A DNA stretch of 64,000 bases from an uncultured bacterium (lineage in GTDB: Bacteria; Verrucomicrobiota; Lentisphaeria; Victivallales; UBA1829), in NCBI GenBank assembly GCA_949292215.1, contig CASEYW010000188.1, positions 39,806 through 103,805 of the forward strand, in the 5' to 3' direction. The notes beneath the pieces are model-generated. The model saw only the letters and a program-made list of their open reading frames with translations, was not told where the DNA came from and did no database searches. The position numbers were made by a program, and so were the translations under genes. This document shows positions 43,439 through 52,463 of this stretch, one piece after another (positions within the stretch are counted from its first letter, which is position 1; each line of letters starts with the position of its first letter).

Positions 43439-44641
43439 ATGCAGAGAAATCCAGACCTTGCCCTCTACGAACGGTATGTCATGCAGCACGTCGACAGCGC
43501 GCTGGTTCCGCCGGAAATCAAAAGCAGTCCCCCTCTCCGCTTTCATCCGGAAGTCGACGATTACACCATGAGCATGGGAATGGCGCGGACTCCCGGCGGA
43601 CGCATCTGGCTCGGATGGTTCGCAGGCGGCGACAACGACAAGGCGGTTATCCTGCTTGCCCGAAGCGAGGACGATGGAAAAACCTTCTCCGAACCGCAGT
43701 TCATTCTTGATCCGGGTTATCCGGACTGCGGAATCCACCTTTCCGCAGTTGTCGGCAACCTCTGGAGCGCGCCCGACGGTCGGCTTTTTCTCTTCTTCAC
43801 CGAAAGTTTCGGTTATTTCGACGGTCGCGCCGGAAGCTGGTTCTCCGTCTGCGCCAATCCCGATTCCGACAAGCCCGTCTGGAGCACGCCCCGCCGTATC
43901 TGGCACGGAGCCTCTCTGAACAAGCCCACCGTCCTGAAGGACGGAACCTGGCTCCTGCCGATCTCTCTCTGGTGCCGGGAAAAAATCGGAATCGAAACCT
44001 CCTGCTTCTGGCTCGGGGAACGGAGCACTCTCTTCCACGAACTTGATACCGAACGCAAAGCGCATGTTTTCGCTTCAAAAGACGGTGGAATCACATGGGA
44101 AAAACGCGGCGGAGTCCTCAACATCGAACCGACCTTCGATGAACACATGATCGTCGAACGCCGCGACGGTTCCCTCCTGATGTATCTCCGTACCACCCAC
44201 GGCATGACGCAAACGGAATCATTCGATGGAGGATATTCCTGGAGTTCCCCTGTCCGCACCCCTTTCCCCAGCGCCAGTGCCCGCTTCTTCCTGCGGAAAC
44301 TGAATTCAGGGAATCTTCTGCTGGTCAAATACTCGAATCCGGAGGAGCCCGAGGCCCGCTCGCATCTGACCGCGTACATCTCCGATGACGACGGAAAAAA
44401 CTGGAAAGGCGGCCTTCTTCTCGACGAGCGGCACGGAATCAGCTATCCCGACGGCTTCCAGACCGACGACGGACGCATCTTCATCCAATACGATTACAGA
44501 CGCGAATGCGGCGAAATCCTCCTTGCCGTATTTACCGAAGCCGATGTGCTCGCAGGAAACAATGTTTCCGGTTCCGTCCTTTTGAAACACACCATGGTGC
44601 AATCCCGCACAAGACGTCTGGAAAAAGAACATGAGAAGTGA
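43439..44641 (+). CDS. Cytoplasmic sialidase-like six-bladed propeller with Asp-boxes
   Basis: A 400-residue protein from the ATG at 43439 (AAAAAGG upstream, 14 bases after the GntR stop). Four Asp-box motifs (S-x-D-x-G-x-T-W type) are visible at residues 76-83, 213-220, 261-268 and 315-322, which mark a sialidase/BNR-type propeller. No signal peptide is present. The arginine triad and Tyr-Glu pair of true sialidases cannot be confirmed without alignment, so the activity may be another glycosidase, lyase or epimerase of this fold. It overlaps the next gene by 11 bases. Confidence 0.8.
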   Translation: MQRNPDLALYERYVMQHVDSALVPPEIKSSPPLRFHPEVDDYTMSMGMARTPGGRIWLGWFAGGDNDKAVILLARSEDDGKTFSEPQFILDPGYPDCGIHLSAVVGNLWSAPDGRLFLFFTESFGYFDGRAGSWFSVCANPDSDKPVWSTPRRIWHGASLNKPTVLKDGTWLLPISLWCREKIGIETSCFWLGERSTLFHELDTERKAHVFASKDGGITWEKRGGVLNIEPTFDEHMIVERRDGSLLMYLRTTHGMTQTESFDGGYSWSSPVRTPFPSASARFFLRKLNSGNLLLVKYSNPEEPEARSHLTAYISDDDGKNWKGGLLLDERHGISYPDGFQTDDGRIFIQYDYRRECGEILLAVFTEADVLAGNNVSGSVLLKHTMVQSRTRRLEKEHEK

Positions 44642-45701
44642 TATTTTCTACTGGAAATGCGATTCCGGGCTCTCCCCGGAAGCAAAAAAACGGATCTATT
44701 TTCAGGAAAAATACGACTCTCCCGAATGGAATGCCTCCGCATACCGGATCGCAGAACACTTTTCCGGCGGCACGCCGGAATCCTTCCAGCCGCTGCGCGC
44801 GGATGGGAATCATCTGACCTATCGTTTTTCCGCATCGGGAAAGTGGTATCTGCTCCGGCTTGATCCGGGTGGAGTCGAAGATGACTACATGCTTGCGGAA
44901 AGTACCGTTATGCGTCTTCTGCACGCCCGGGGATTCCCCGTTCCGAACGTCATGGAAACCGACATCTCCCTGCGGGAATTTCCCTTCCGCTGGCAGATCA
45001 TGGAATTTGTGAACCATCCCTGCCTGAATACCTTTGCCAAGGACGGAACCCTGGAGATGCTCCCGATTGCACGGCAGTCCGGAACCTTTCTGGCAAAACT
45101 GCACATGCTCCGCTTTCCGGGATTCGGATTCCTCAACACCGATGAACTTCAGGCATCGGGCAATTTGCAGGGACTTGATGAAACCTGCATCGACTATTTC
45201 CGGAAACGACTCGATATTCATCTGGAGTATCTTTTCCGCCACGGATTCCTCAGCAAATCCGAATATGATACTGTAAACACGCTGTTCTCCCGTGCCGAAG
45301 CGCTGCTCAAATTCGGAAGAGGGTCCCTGCTGCACCGGGACTTCACGTTCTGGAACATGCTCGGGACGAAGTCGGAAGTTGCCGCGGTCATCGACTGGGA
45401 TGACTGTGTCATCGGCGACCCGATGGACGATCTCGGAATCGTCAACTGTTTTCAGGACAGGGAATTCATGAAGGAGCTGATCGCAAGTTATTCGGAAATC
45501 ACGCCGATCGGCAATCAGGAACAGATCCGGATCTCTCTGCACACCCTGCGCAATATGCTCTGGAAAACCATGATCCGGGACTACATGGGATATTTTGAAA
45601 AAGGAAACGATTTCTTTCTTGCAACCGCGGGAGAATCTCTGCGGGAAACAACGGTCCGCAGGTTGAAATCGGCAATCAGAGAACTGGAGGAACAGATATG
45701 A
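44631..45701 (+). CDS. APH-fold small-molecule kinase
   Basis: A 356-residue member of the aminoglycoside-phosphotransferase/choline-kinase fold. LLHRDFTFWNML is the Brenner-type catalytic loop (Asp237, Asn242). VIDWDDCVIGDPMDDLG carries the Mg-binding Asp. The N-terminal lobe has YLLRLDPGG and an ExxV-like ESTVMRLL. Within a catabolic operon it is more likely a sugar or amino-sugar kinase than a resistance enzyme, since such kinases (for example N-acetylhexosamine 1-kinase, NahK) share this fold. It overlaps its neighbours by 11 bases upstream and 4 bases downstream. Confidence 0.85.
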   Translation: MRSDIFYWKCDSGLSPEAKKRIYFQEKYDSPEWNASAYRIAEHFSGGTPESFQPLRADGNHLTYRFSASGKWYLLRLDPGGVEDDYMLAESTVMRLLHARGFPVPNVMETDISLREFPFRWQIMEFVNHPCLNTFAKDGTLEMLPIARQSGTFLAKLHMLRFPGFGFLNTDELQASGNLQGLDETCIDYFRKRLDIHLEYLFRHGFLSKSEYDTVNTLFSRAEALLKFGRGSLLHRDFTFWNMLGTKSEVAAVIDWDDCVIGDPMDDLGIVNCFQDREFMKELIASYSEITPIGNQEQIRISLHTLRNMLWKTMIRDYMGYFEKGNDFFLATAGESLRETTVRRLKSAIRELEEQI

Positions 45702-46444
45702 AATTCATTCGAAATGAGATTCGGGAATCGGCCCTTTCCCGGGGATTGTTCATTGCAAGCGGCGCAGTCTCGCCCGTGGAAATTGCGGCGGAATGCGGGT
45801 TCGACTGGCTTCTGCTCGACATGGAACACGGACTCGGTGACGAACACGCGACTCTTCAGCAGATCACCGCACTGAAGCATTCCAATACCGCACCGATCGT
45901 CCGGATTCCGACTCTCGCAGAAGCGACAATCAAACGGATCCTGGATTTCGGTGCCGCAGGAATCATGGCGCCGATGATCGAATCCGCCGAAGAAGCGAAA
46001 CGCCTGGTCCGTGCCATGCGGTATCCTCCGGAAGGAATCCGGGGACTCTCCTCCGGTTCCCGGGCGGCTGACTACGGATTCCATTTCAAGGAGTATTTCC
46101 TCAGGGCGAACAAAGAGCTGCTCTGCATCGCTCAGATTGAAAGCGAAGCAGCAGTAAGAAACATCGACTCCATCGCGGCGGTGGAGGGAATCGACGTTCT
46201 GTTCATCGGGCATTCCGATCTCTCCCTTGGACTCGGATGTTACAATCAGTTCGATTCCGAGACAATGCGATCTGCGGAAAAAGCCGTTCTTGAAGCAGCC
46301 AGGAAATATGGAAAAACCGCTGGAATGCTGCTGAAGCCCTCCATGTCGCCTGCCGACTGCATCGAACGGGGATTCCGTTTCCTCGCCATGGGAACCGATC
46401 ACAACTGCATGAAATCGGCATTCCGTCAGCTGCTGGAACGATAA
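45698..46444 (+). CDS. HpcH/HpaI-family class II aldolase
   Basis: A 248-residue member of the pyruvate-dependent HpcH/HpaI aldolases. DWLLLDMEHG has the catalytic His44, and VRIPT has Arg69. APMIESAEEAKRLV, IAQIESEAA (metal-binding Glu) and FIGHSDLSLGLG (metal-binding Asp) complete the site; the usual Pro before S-D-L-S is His here. These enzymes split 2-keto-3-deoxy sugar acids into pyruvate and an aldehyde. The ATG overlaps the kinase stop (ATGA), with GGAGG upstream. It is the last gene of the GntR operon. Confidence 0.88.
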   Translation: MKFIRNEIRESALSRGLFIASGAVSPVEIAAECGFDWLLLDMEHGLGDEHATLQQITALKHSNTAPIVRIPTLAEATIKRILDFGAAGIMAPMIESAEEAKRLVRAMRYPPEGIRGLSSGSRAADYGFHFKEYFLRANKELLCIAQIESEAAVRNIDSIAAVEGIDVLFIGHSDLSLGLGCYNQFDSETMRSAEKAVLEAARKYGKTAGMLLKPSMSPADCIERGFRFLAMGTDHNCMKSAFRQLLER

Positions 46445-46465
46445 ACGGAACTCCCCTGTCCGGAA

Positions 46466-46494
46466 CGAGGCGGAGAAAATGTTATTCCGCCTCG
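46466..46494. terminator. Hairpin between convergent aldolase and GH127 genes
   Basis: CGAGGCGGA/TCCGCCTCG is a perfect 9-bp stem with an 11-base loop. Its right arm is the last codons of the GH127 gene. No T-tract follows, so termination efficiency is uncertain. Confidence 0.4.
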
Positions 46495-48341
46495 GGAATC
46501 CAGATCCGCATGGAAGAATCGCCGCGGTTCTGCCACAACGCACTTGGAATCGCAGTGAAGCGTCCCGGAGAAAGTGCCAGTTCTCCTTCAAAATAGAGCT
46601 GATCCGTATCCGCCTGAATCATGGCGTTGCCGGAGATGGCGAGGGTTCCTTCGGGCAGGTCTGTCGCCGGCTTCAAGGAGAACGCGGTTCCTTTTTTCAG
46701 GCGGATCAGCTCCAGCGGAACGGAATTGTCAACGCTTTCGAGAGCGTAGACCAGCGGTCCGCGCAGAATCGCCGCCCGTCCGATATCTGCACTGACTCTC
46801 GGATTGGCATGAAGCACCCGGACCGGCATCTCGAAATTCCATTCGATGCAATCGCCTTTCTTCCATGCGTGACGCATCCTGACATAGCCTTTTTCCGGAA
46901 CGGCGGAAACGGATTCCCCGTTCAGAGAGATCGCCCAGTCCCGGCACCATCCCGGAATTCGGAGAGCGATGGAGCATTCTCCGGATGCCTCCTGAATTTT
47001 CAGAGTGCCGGCGCCATCGTAAGGATAGGAACCGGAAAGCTCAAATTGCAGGAAGCCATTTTTCAAAGTCACATTTCCGGAAGATGCCGCGGGGATGTTG
47101 ATGGCAAGACAGTCGTCGGAAACGGAACAGGCGAAAGCGGCAATCTGCGGCAGAAAACGGCAGTAATTGGTCGGGCAGCAGGAACAGTCGAACCAGGGCT
47201 GACGTTTCCGCCTCTGCTGACCGTGTTCAAACATCTGATCGTCGTTTTCCAAGGGATTGGCATAGAAAAACTTGTCACCGTCGAGACTCAATCCGCTGAT
47301 AGCTCCGTTGTAAAGAGCGGTCTCCATGACATCGGCGTAACGGGAATCCCCGGTCAGATTCAGCATGCGATCGGCAAACAGCACCAGGGCGATTGATGCA
47401 CAGCTCTCGGCATAAGCCGTATCATTCGGGAGATTGTAGTCCGTGGTAAATGCTTCGCCGTCACAGGAGGAGCCGACTCCGCCGGTGATGTACATGTTCT
47501 GATTGACGACATTGTTCCATAACCGTTCGCAGGCTTCGAAGAGAGAGGAGTCTCCGGTTTTCGCGGCAACATCCGCGGCACCGGAAAGGTAGTAGAGCGC
47601 CCGGACGGAGTGACCGCGCAGTTTCTGCATCTCGCGAATCGGACGATCCGCCTGATTATTCTCTGATCCGGCATGCTCCACCGTCTCGAAGTAGTTTGGA
47701 GATTGTCCGCGCTCATTGATGAAATAGGCGGCAAGATCGGAATATTTCCGGTTTCCCGTAACCTCGGCGAGCTTACAGAGAGCCAGCTCAATTTCCTGAT
47801 GCCCGGGATAACCGCGTTTCTGTCCGGGATTGCGCCCGAAAACCTCCGCAATATAATCGGCGTAACGTGCCATGCAGTCCACGAATTTGCGTTTCCCGGT
47901 TGCCTTATAATGGGCAACGGCGGCCTCCATCAGATGTCCGGCACAGTAGAGTTCATGCGCCGAGGAAAGATTTTTCCAGCGTTTTTCCGGTTCCACCACG
48001 GTAAAGTGCGTATTCAGATATCCGTCTTTCTGCTGTGCGGAGAGAATCAGATCCACAAATTCATCAAGCTCCTTTTCCCGTTCCGGATCCGGATAGAGCA
48101 TCAGAGAAAGAGACATTCCCTCAATCACCTTGGCAAAATCGGAATCCCAGAAAATATGCGGCTGATTCGGCATCCCCGGCTTCCAGTTCAGACGGAATGC
48201 GTCGACGCGTCCGGTTTCCCGGCACTTCCGGACATTCGCTGGAAGCGTGACATCGTTGTTGGTTCTGATCCGGTTACTGAAAAAACAATCCTTCAGACGA
48301 ATCTCCTGAATTGAGGCGGGGTGATACTGTTTCATATTCAT
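46482..48341 (-). CDS. GH127 beta-L-arabinofuranosidase-type enzyme
   Basis: A 619-residue protein of the DUF1680/GH127 family. IFWDSDFAKVIEGMSL and HELYCAGHLMEAAVAHY lie in the (alpha/alpha)6 barrel. TAYAESCASIA gives the zinc-site Glu312 and Cys314, and WFDCSCCPTN gives the Cys388-Cys389 pair, matching the Glu-Cys-Cys-Cys zinc site of Bifidobacterium HypBA1, in which a Cys is the nucleophile. A C-terminal beta-sandwich follows. The start at 48341 was chosen from spacing to AGGAG; ATGs at 48344 and 48335 are alternatives. No signal peptide. It faces the aldolase operon and diverges from bioB. Confidence 0.9.
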   Translation of the reverse strand: MNMKQYHPASIQEIRLKDCFFSNRIRTNNDVTLPANVRKCRETGRVDAFRLNWKPGMPNQPHIFWDSDFAKVIEGMSLSLMLYPDPEREKELDEFVDLILSAQQKDGYLNTHFTVVEPEKRWKNLSSAHELYCAGHLMEAAVAHYKATGKRKFVDCMARYADYIAEVFGRNPGQKRGYPGHQEIELALCKLAEVTGNRKYSDLAAYFINERGQSPNYFETVEHAGSENNQADRPIREMQKLRGHSVRALYYLSGAADVAAKTGDSSLFEACERLWNNVVNQNMYITGGVGSSCDGEAFTTDYNLPNDTAYAESCASIALVLFADRMLNLTGDSRYADVMETALYNGAISGLSLDGDKFFYANPLENDDQMFEHGQQRRKRQPWFDCSCCPTNYCRFLPQIAAFACSVSDDCLAINIPAASSGNVTLKNGFLQFELSGSYPYDGAGTLKIQEASGECSIALRIPGWCRDWAISLNGESVSAVPEKGYVRMRHAWKKGDCIEWNFEMPVRVLHANPRVSADIGRAAILRGPLVYALESVDNSVPLELIRLKKGTAFSLKPATDLPEGTLAISGNAMIQADTDQLYFEGELALSPGRFTAIPSALWQNRGDSSMRIWIPEAE

Positions 48342-48510
48342 CATGCTCCTGTTTTCTGATTTTCTGAATGACTCTCTGAAATTATACACCAAAATGCCAA
48401 AAACGACAGAGAGCTCAAAGGAGAGAAAAAGAAGAGAATTCCGACTTTTTCAAAAAAATTCCAGTTCCGAACTCGTTGAAATTCCCCACTCTGTCTTTCC
48501 GGCTCCATTC

Positions 48511-48539
48511 TTGAAAACTCTGCATTTCCGGTGTATTTT
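48511..48539 (+). promoter_or_regulatory. Promoter TTGAAA-17-TATTTT for bioB
   Basis: TTGAAA (48511-48516), 17 bases, TATTTT (48534-48539), 32 bases before the bioB ATG. Confidence 0.55.
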
Positions 48540-48571
48540 AAAAGTTCTGAACAAAACGACCGGAGAAGATC

Positions 48572-49516
48572 ATGCAAGGCATCACCTGCGAAGAAGCACT
48601 TACTGTATTGAAAACAACGGACCTGCCGAAACTTCTGGACTACTTCAGAAAAGCATCCGAACTCAGACAGAAAAAATTCGGGACAAAAATCAAAACCTGT
48701 TCCATTGTCAATGCAAAATGCGGCAACTGTGCACAGAACTGCGCATTCTGTGCTCAGTCATCACGATCCAAAGCCAAAATCACCCCTTATCCGCTGATCT
48801 CCGCGGAAGAGATGTTCAAAGCAGCGGAAATCGCCGTCGGACACGGAGCCCATCGTTTTGGAATCGTCACCTCCGGCACAAAAGTCGTACCGGGACGAGA
48901 TCTCGACGAAATCTGCAAGGCGATCCGCATGATCCGTGCCGAACTGCCGATCGTCCCATGCGCATCGCTCGGAATTATGACAGAAGACGCTCTGCTCCAG
49001 CTCAAACAGGCCGGACTCGACCGCTTCCATCATAATCTGGAAGCCGCTCCAAGCTACTTTGCAGAAATCTGCACGACACGACCTTACAGTTCTCAGATTG
49101 AAACCGTGCAAACAGCCAGGCGGCTCGGATTTACGGTGTGTTCCGGCGGAATCATCGGCATCGGAGAATCACTCGAACAAAGAGTTGAACTGCTGGATAC
49201 CATCCGATCGCTGAACGTCGATTCCGTCCCGCTGAACTTCCTCAGCCCCATCCCCGGAACCCTGCTGGAAGGTGGATGCGGCATCACCCCAATGGATTGT
49301 CTCCGCGCCATTGCAGCCGCCCGCCTCATGATGCCGGAAACCAGTATCCGCGTCTGCGGCGGACGGGAACAAAACCTTCGCGATCTCCAATCCTGGATCT
49401 TCGCAGCAGGGGCCGACAGCTTCATGACCGGCGGCTATCTCGTCACCCCCGGACGTGGAACCGACACCGATGAACAGATGATTCGGGATACCGGACTCGA
49501 ACTTCTGCGCTCTTGA
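48572..49516 (+). CDS. bioB: Biotin synthase
   Basis: A 314-residue radical-SAM enzyme. CGNCAQNCAFCAQS holds the CX3CX2C cluster ligands Cys53, Cys57 and Cys60. Later VPCASLG, VCSGGIIGIGE and RVCGGREQ supply the cysteines and Arg of the sulfur-donating [2Fe-2S] cluster. It inserts sulfur into dethiobiotin. No other biotin gene is in the window, so it is an orphan here, and no BirA-type box was recognised at its promoter. The family normally has 310-350 residues. Confidence 0.95.
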   Translation: MQGITCEEALTVLKTTDLPKLLDYFRKASELRQKKFGTKIKTCSIVNAKCGNCAQNCAFCAQSSRSKAKITPYPLISAEEMFKAAEIAVGHGAHRFGIVTSGTKVVPGRDLDEICKAIRMIRAELPIVPCASLGIMTEDALLQLKQAGLDRFHHNLEAAPSYFAEICTTRPYSSQIETVQTARRLGFTVCSGGIIGIGESLEQRVELLDTIRSLNVDSVPLNFLSPIPGTLLEGGCGITPMDCLRAIAAARLMMPETSIRVCGGREQNLRDLQSWIFAAGADSFMTGGYLVTPGRGTDTDEQMIRDTGLELLRS

Positions 49517-49810
49517 ACTGTCACGATTTTTTGCAGAGACTCAGGTTGGCGGCTCCTCGCCCCCCTCGGCAGGACCGGCAGCCCTGCACCTTGCGCTGAA
49601 ATTTAAAATTCCGGCTTACTCCTTTTCCGGCACCTGCCGGGCAGAGGGCAAACCATATGGTTCGCCCTCTGCACTCCCTGCTCCTTTTCTGCCGCATGAC
49701 GTGGAATCATCAAAAAGGATGAAGGGGACCAGGAGGAAAACTATTAATTGCCACCCCTGGTCGACAGGAGCGGCAAAAAGAAATCAAAGATGAGATGTCT
49801 ACGAACGGAA
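49517..49810. other. Structured intergenic region without a gene
   Basis: A 294-base stretch between convergent bioB and lpxA holds no supportable coding frame. It contains several hairpins: GGCG/CGCC (49548-49561), CCGGCA/TGCCGG (49627-49640), a 32-base near-palindrome (49641-49672) and GACCAGG/CCTGGTC (49727-49762). It may encode a small RNA or be a decayed repeat; no known RNA family was recognised. Confidence 0.5.
49641..49672. repeat. 32-base near-perfect palindrome
   Basis: Arms GCAGAGGGC/GCCCTCTGC and inner AACC-ATAT-GGTT with a single A/C mismatch. It directly abuts another hairpin (49627-49640) and lacks a T-tract on either strand. Confidence 0.8.
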
Positions 49811-50644
49811 TCAGGCTCTAATTTCCAAAGCCTCACGCTGTTCGTCCGTCAGTCCGGCATATTTCGGATTGCCTGGCATGATACCGCGTTTGGATTCCTT
49901 GATGAATTCGCAGAACATTCTTACTTCCGGAACATCTTTCACAAAGGGGTCCGCTTCAATTGCGGAGATGGCATTTTTAGTATTGAGTCCTTCAAAGAAG
50001 AAGGTTTTGATTGCATGGCGGAGAGCGAGTCGTTTCTCATTATCGAACCCTGCTCTGCGCAATCCGATGATATTGGGACCGGTAATGAAATTCATTTCAC
50101 GGAGCATGCAGAAGGGGGGCACATCCTGACCGATCATTGCAGTGGGAGCGACCATAGCCAGCGAACCGATACGGCTGAACTGGTGAATCAGAACATAACC
50201 GGAAATCACTGCGCCGGCACCGACTTGAACATGACCGCTGAGAGCCGTATGGTTGGAAATTGTCACGCGGTCTCCAAGGATACAGTCGTGAGCGACATGC
50301 ACGAATGCCTGCAGCAGCACGTGGTCGCCGATCACGGTTTTCAGGAACTCAAACGGAGGACGATGAACCGTCACATATTCCCGGAGCACAGTATCCGCAC
50401 CGATCTCTACGTAAGAACGGATTCCCCGATAAAAGCGGTGATCCTGCGGTTCCCCGATGTAGGTTCCGAAATAAATGCGGCAGCGCGGTCCGAGCGTTGT
50501 ATACTGTCCGATCTTGACATGGGCGTCGATGTAGCAGTTATCACCGATTTTGACATCGTCTTCGATCACGGAATAAGGACCGATCTCCACATCTTTTCCG
50601 ATTTCAGCCTTCGGTGAAACAACAGCGGTCGGATGAATAGCCAT
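49811..50644 (-). CDS. lpxA: Acyl-ACP--UDP-N-acetylglucosamine O-acyltransferase
   Basis: A 277-residue left-handed beta-helix protein with hexapeptide repeats from residue 3 (IHPTAVVSPKAEIGKDVEIGPYSVI). FVHVAHDCILGD carries the catalytic base His119, equivalent to E. coli His125. IGEPQDHRF and LREYVTVHRP are further family motifs. It performs the first step of lipid A synthesis, so the cell has an LPS-type outer membrane. The ATG at 50644 follows GGAG; an upstream frame extension lacks support. It lies downstream of a GT39-type gene and valS on the same strand. Confidence 0.95.
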   Translation of the reverse strand: MAIHPTAVVSPKAEIGKDVEIGPYSVIEDDVKIGDNCYIDAHVKIGQYTTLGPRCRIYFGTYIGEPQDHRFYRGIRSYVEIGADTVLREYVTVHRPPFEFLKTVIGDHVLLQAFVHVAHDCILGDRVTISNHTALSGHVQVGAGAVISGYVLIHQFSRIGSLAMVAPTAMIGQDVPPFCMLREMNFITGPNIIGLRRAGFDNEKRLALRHAIKTFFFEGLNTKNAISAIEADPFVKDVPEVRMFCEFIKESKRGIMPGNPKYAGLTDEQREALEIRA

Positions 50645-50723
50645 CTTTGATCTCCATTCTTTTATGATGCAGCAAATGCATGCATTGTTTTTCTCTATAA
50701 AGTAGCATACAATTTGGAAAAGT

Positions 50724-52433
50724 CTATTCTTTTTGGAGGGAGAAAAAGCCGATTGTTCCTGAATTCCGCAAATAAAACTCTGAAAAAGCTCCGGATTCCC
50801 CCGTTTCCGGTCTGATTTTACAGGCAAGAATCAGAAAGACCCTGTGTCCCGGAACGCTTCTCTGCACGTTCGAAGCAAAAAAGGAGTTGAGAAGAAGCAG
50901 TTTTTCCACATACGGCTGCGCTTTCAGATAACGATGAAGTCTGGAAAACTCCGAAGGGGAAAAATTCTCCAGTTTCAACAGCAGAAGGCCGGAGTTCGCT
51001 TTCGGATCATACGGAACAACACGATATACCAGAAAGTTCATATCTCCAAGCCCCTCTTTGACCTGTGAAAGAAATGGCAGAGGGAATCCCGCTTCGGAGC
51101 CGGTATCCAATTCCAGCCCGAGCAGAGAATCTTCGGAATCGACCGTGAGAAAGCGGGACCCGCTCTCACCGAAGGCAGTAAACCGTTTCATATAATCCGA
51201 AAGGCTGTCCGGATTGTTCCAGACTGCCGGATAACTCGATGTGGGAGAAATACAAAGGAAATTTTCCGGAGGCAATTTGCGGTAAAGAGAAAAACGTTCC
51301 AGCCAGTCAACCCGGCTCCACGTTCTGCAATTGACCCGATAGTCCACTCCCGCCATAGCAATCGAAAGCAGCAGAATCACAGAGTACAGCAGCTTTTTTT
51401 TCCCGATTCCCGCCAGAAGATGCGCCAAACCGAATCCAGCAGCCGACGCCAGAAATGGAACCGATGCCAGATACACCCGCGGCGGACCCGTTTTCGTAAA
51501 CAACGCAGCAACCAGAGGAAACAGCACAATCCACCACAAGGAAATCAGGAGAAAACGATGTTTCTTCCTCCATATTGCAAATCCGAGTCCGAGCAGAGCC
51601 GCAAGCAACAGGCATACGCCTCCGCACCTGTACAAAGTCTTTCCCATGAAGTCAAGGAAAAATGACAGGGATTCCACACTCTGTCCGAAGCTCTGTCCCG
51701 CTTTCCACGCGCTGTAATTGTAAAGCAGCCAGAAGAGAACAGCTCCGCCGGTCAAAAGATAAGCGACACCTTCAGGCAGATATTTCTTCCATGCGGTCCC
51801 GTTCCGTTTCACCTCATACGCACAATGCGCCAGGGAAATCGGAAAGAGCCAAAGCACCGAAGTCGGCAGAGTCAGAATGCTGCAAATGCCTGTCAGAAAA
51901 ATACCGGACAAATACCATCTCCGGCGCGACAAAGCGTACAGTAGCACACAAATTGCATACAGCAGAATCAGCATCACCTGGAGGGAATAGCCACGGCCCG
52001 TGTTGGAATACAGAATCAGTCCCGCATTGAATGAAGCAAAGGTCATTGCAACCGGAACCGCCATGCGGGAACGGAAAAGAACGTTTGCCAGAACCCCCGA
52101 GAGGCAAATTGTCACGATTCCCGCGAGAAAAGCCGAAAGACGAAGCACCACCGTCGGGGAAGAGAAAAAACAGGCGCACCATTTGATCAGAAGACTGTTC
52201 AGCGGATGATTGTTCGGCGTCGCAAGATCCGTAAAAATCTTGTGCAGGGAACCGGAGGCATAGTGTTGAAAGGTCCAGATTTCATCGTATTCCAGTCCCG
52301 GGGTAAACGCGGCAAAACGGATCAGGACTCCCAGCAGAAGGACGAATCCCGCTGCAAAATAAAATCTGCTGTTCCGACCCGAAATCTGCCGCATTGCCCA
52401 ATCACTCCTTTGTCCGGCGAGCGGAAGGAACAT
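50724..52433 (-). CDS. GT39/ArnT-type membrane glycosyltransferase
   Basis: A 569-residue polytopic protein with about a dozen hydrophobic segments in the first ~360 residues and a soluble C-terminal part. PGLEYDEIWTFQH near residue 45 carries the Asp-Glu motif of the first periplasmic loop in GT-C enzymes, and TPNNHPLNSLLIKW follows. Such enzymes move a sugar from a polyprenyl-phosphate donor to a lipid, protein or polysaccharide at the periplasmic face. GGAGG precedes the ATG at 52433; a second start 13 codons later is possible. It lies 30 bases after valS and 79 bases before lpxA, and a role in cell-surface modification is likely. Confidence 0.8.
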   Translation of the reverse strand: MFLPLAGQRSDWAMRQISGRNSRFYFAAGFVLLLGVLIRFAAFTPGLEYDEIWTFQHYASGSLHKIFTDLATPNNHPLNSLLIKWCACFFSSPTVVLRLSAFLAGIVTICLSGVLANVLFRSRMAVPVAMTFASFNAGLILYSNTGRGYSLQVMLILLYAICVLLYALSRRRWYLSGIFLTGICSILTLPTSVLWLFPISLAHCAYEVKRNGTAWKKYLPEGVAYLLTGGAVLFWLLYNYSAWKAGQSFGQSVESLSFFLDFMGKTLYRCGGVCLLLAALLGLGFAIWRKKHRFLLISLWWIVLFPLVAALFTKTGPPRVYLASVPFLASAAGFGLAHLLAGIGKKKLLYSVILLLSIAMAGVDYRVNCRTWSRVDWLERFSLYRKLPPENFLCISPTSSYPAVWNNPDSLSDYMKRFTAFGESGSRFLTVDSEDSLLGLELDTGSEAGFPLPFLSQVKEGLGDMNFLVYRVVPYDPKANSGLLLLKLENFSPSEFSRLHRYLKAQPYVEKLLLLNSFFASNVQRSVPGHRVFLILACKIRPETGESGAFSEFYLRNSGTIGFFSLQKE

Positions 52434-52463
52434 GGCATTCCCTCCGCCGGATACCGACCACTG

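Noticed and set aside
44631..45701. APH-fold kinase as an antibiotic-resistance gene
   Set aside because: It overlaps catabolic genes on both sides in one regulated operon, which points to a sugar or metabolite kinase.
49660..49685. GGTTCG inside the 32-base palindrome as a tRNA T-loop
   Set aside because: No acceptor, D-arm or anticodon stem can be built around it.
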